A stretch of 20,831 nucleotides of DNA from Haplomitrium mnioides (taxonomy: Eukaryota; Marchantiophyta; Haplomitriopsida; Calobryales): contig JBNGIS010034033.1 of NCBI GenBank assembly GCA_049999725.1, positions 1 to 20,831 on the forward strand, written 5' to 3'. How positions within the stretch are numbered: the stretch's first letter is position 1; each line of letters opens with the position of its first letter. Positions 19,300 to 20,831 of the stretch are shown here, piece by piece. The notes beneath the pieces are model-generated. The model was not told the origin of the DNA, searched no databases, and saw nothing but the letters and a program-made list of their open reading frames with translations. Made by a program: the position numbers and the translations under genes.

Positions 19300-20131
19300 T
19301 TTTTTGAGACATTTGGTTTATCTATGCTCTTTTTTCTAGACTGAAAGCTTAGTTCTAGAGATGTTATATTTTCTCAACTTAGTGCTAAAAGATATTCTAT
19401 TTGTTAAGTTGTTCAGCAAAGAAGATTTGAGTCGATTGATTTTTAGCAACTTGAGTTGTAAGAAGAGAGTTTATACTCCCATAGGGTATGTTGTTTTTAG
19501 ATTGAATCCAAACCTTGTCTATAGTCGAACAAAGCAAAGAAATGAATCTAATTCTTGGTGGTAACCTTAGCCTTGGAGCAAGTTTTGCTTTTGTTGCTTT
19601 AAATCAAGAGCCTTTAACAAGAAAACCAACAGCAAAAACCATTTTTGTTGTTTGCAAATCCTATGTGTACATAGGATTTGTTCTTGTTTCTATTAAAACC
19701 AATCGTAATAGCAGTCAAAGCAAATTATGATATTGGTGTTGTAGCTTTGGTCCTTTGCACGGATACAATCAATTGTTGTCTCCACTCATCCTATATGCGC
19801 TAGGATGTGTTATGGTTATTTTTTATCTTTTGCGAATAAAGAGTCCAAGCTACGTTTGAAACTATAGTTCCAGTTTGTGACCTTTTATTAGCAAATTTTA
19901 TTTTTCTCCTTTTAAAACTTTTTTTTCCTTTACGTCAAACAGATTTTCCTTTATTTAAATTACCTAAAGTTTATTTTTTATCTTTTACAAAATTTTCACT
20001 TCTACCAATCCAAACATTTGTTCAAGATAATTTGAATATTTTTAGCAACTAAGGTTGTTTTTTGAAGTTTTAAACATCGATATATATTGTATTGAACTTT
20101 TTTTATGTCTTTTCTGCTTTGTGATGATGCA
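19300..20131 (+). other. probable intron or insertion inside the DUF7869-like remnant
   Basis: Coding similarity stops near 19300 and resumes after a T-rich tract ending GATGATGCAG at 20131, a good splice acceptor. The donor is not clear. The interval is AT-rich with no recognised gene; ORFs at 19361-19564 and 19515-19730 have no family features I know. It holds the hairpin at 19655-19680. Confidence 0.5.
19655..19680. repeat. inverted repeat with 11-bp arms
   Basis: CAAATCCTATG and its exact reverse complement CATAGGATTTG are separated by TGTA. About 110 bp downstream, CATCCTA and TAGGATG form a smaller one with the related core TCCTA. RNA or single-stranded DNA could fold here. No T-run follows, so it is not a bacterial-type terminator. 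Confidence 0.7.
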
Positions 20132-20831
20132 GTCAAATATAATCGCCAATTGTTTCTTCATCGTGACCAACAAATAAAAGAAAGAACAAAACTTGCAAAC
20201 CATCGAAGAAAATGATATGCCAATGGTAAAAAGTACTTGGGAATTGTCATTGATGCAATGAATCAGAAGAAAACTGCTATTCGACATTGGGCTTCGCCGC
20301 CAAAAAACATTGATAAAGATTGTTTGATAGGCGTGCATGTTGTTGGTCCTTTAATACTCAATCATGCTCTTTCTTTGAGGGTCTTTTTAACGTACAGAAA
20401 CTTGAGAAGAAATTATAATTTGATAGTTATTGTACTCAATAGAATATTATGTGACTTTGAAGACCCGCTGCCTCCAACTTTGTATCTTCAATTGGACAAC
20501 ACGACACGAGAGAATAAGAATTCTATCATGTTTGGATATCTTAGTCTCCTTATTGCCAAGAATGTTTTTCAAAACATCAAGGTGGGATTTCTTATGGTTG
20601 ACCATACTCATGATCAAATTGAATCAATATTTAGCCAATTCTCAAAACATTTGAAACATATCAAAGCTTTCACAATTACGAGTCTCAACGAGGCACTTTA
20701 ATTATTCTATAACCCTAAACCTTGCGTAACTCTTTTGTTGCAAACATAGGATTTCAAAATGTTTCTACAACAAAGTTCCTTTCCAATTCAAAGGATGCAT
20801 GATAAACAGACGCTACTTTGAATCAGGAATA

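Larger units (their letters stand above)
18120..20831 (+). pseudogene. decayed DUF7869-like gene, probably transposon-derived
   Basis: Plus-strand coding remains follow the order of this family. The N-terminal part (about 18138-18540) is acidic and unrecognised. At 18680-18920 comes I-S-C-C-Q-N-N-C, then C-R-R-A-F-K-L-M-L-S-V-G-N-D-R-I-Q-K. At 18970-19300 are W-M-E-N-F-F-R and H-F-P-N-V-K-I-P-K-R-N-R-F-S, where the Cys pair usual in this family is lost (S-I-F-K-T-Y). At 20132-20701 is the best part: V-I-D-A-M-N-Q-K-K-T, L-Y-L-Q-L-D-N-T-T-R-E-N-K-N, and V-G-F-L-M-V-D-H-T-H-D-Q-I-E. These resemble DGMDQ, LDNT.RENKN and VGHTHEDID. Coding continues past TAA 20699-20701 (Y-N-P-K-P-C-V) to the window edge. 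Many stops and at least one frame change make it a pseudogene. Family name is from recall; a nuclease-like transposase fold is inference. Confidence 0.65.

Overview
The window looks like nuclear DNA of a land plant or a close relative. It is AT-rich, has GT-AG type introns, and is dominated by long terminal repeat (LTR) retrotransposons nested in one another. The gypsy element carries an F-L-D-D reverse transcriptase motif and a D-H-G-S protease motif, unlike the common angiosperm lineages as I recall them, so a non-seed plant is possible; I cannot name the species. I see no intact host gene, rRNA, tRNA or CRISPR array. Nearly everything is a mobile element or a decayed gene.

Left flank (1-3314). 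A tandem array of 24-bp units, each close to a perfect palindrome, runs in from the window edge to about 154. It is followed by a decayed gene (208-1483) whose two blocks rejoin in frame across a 100-bp intron and resemble a beta-class amino-methyltransferase: a DIPY motif first, a degraded SAM-binding motif I last. A second array of nine 37-bp units (1691-2022) shares its core with the first, so related repeats bracket the methyltransferase remnant. The rest to 3314 is AT-rich and shows no gene.

Centre (3315-17961). An old Ty3/gypsy element lies on the minus strand between two long direct repeats (3315-4394 and 16871-17961, about 11% different in the stretch I compared). Gag, protease, reverse transcriptase, RNase H and integrase are in the usual order but full of stops and frameshifts. 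No primer-binding site is seen and the N-terminal half of gag is gone. A younger Ty1/copia element (8732-16005, also minus strand) has inserted inside its gag. It has 179-bp LTRs differing at 4 positions, a near-matching 5-bp target duplication, a primer site, a polypurine tract and one long polyprotein. Removing the copia element and one duplication rejoins the gypsy frame exactly. The copia element is itself disabled by a gag frameshift, a YVDD-to-YVGD change in the polymerase site, and a stop and frameshift in RNase H. Its unusual points are a roughly 150-180-residue repeat-rich insertion inside reverse transcriptase, a primer site that appears to match the anticodon arm of tRNA-Ile with a C facing the inosine position, and an unrecognised, relatively GC-rich ORF downstream of pol.

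Right flank (17962-20831). A decayed plus-strand gene of the DUF7869-like family, probably transposon-derived, runs off the right edge. It has many stops, frame changes and a probable intron.

The layering gives a relative history: flanking genes decayed, gypsy inserted and decayed, copia inserted later. No set of genes here forms a working pathway.
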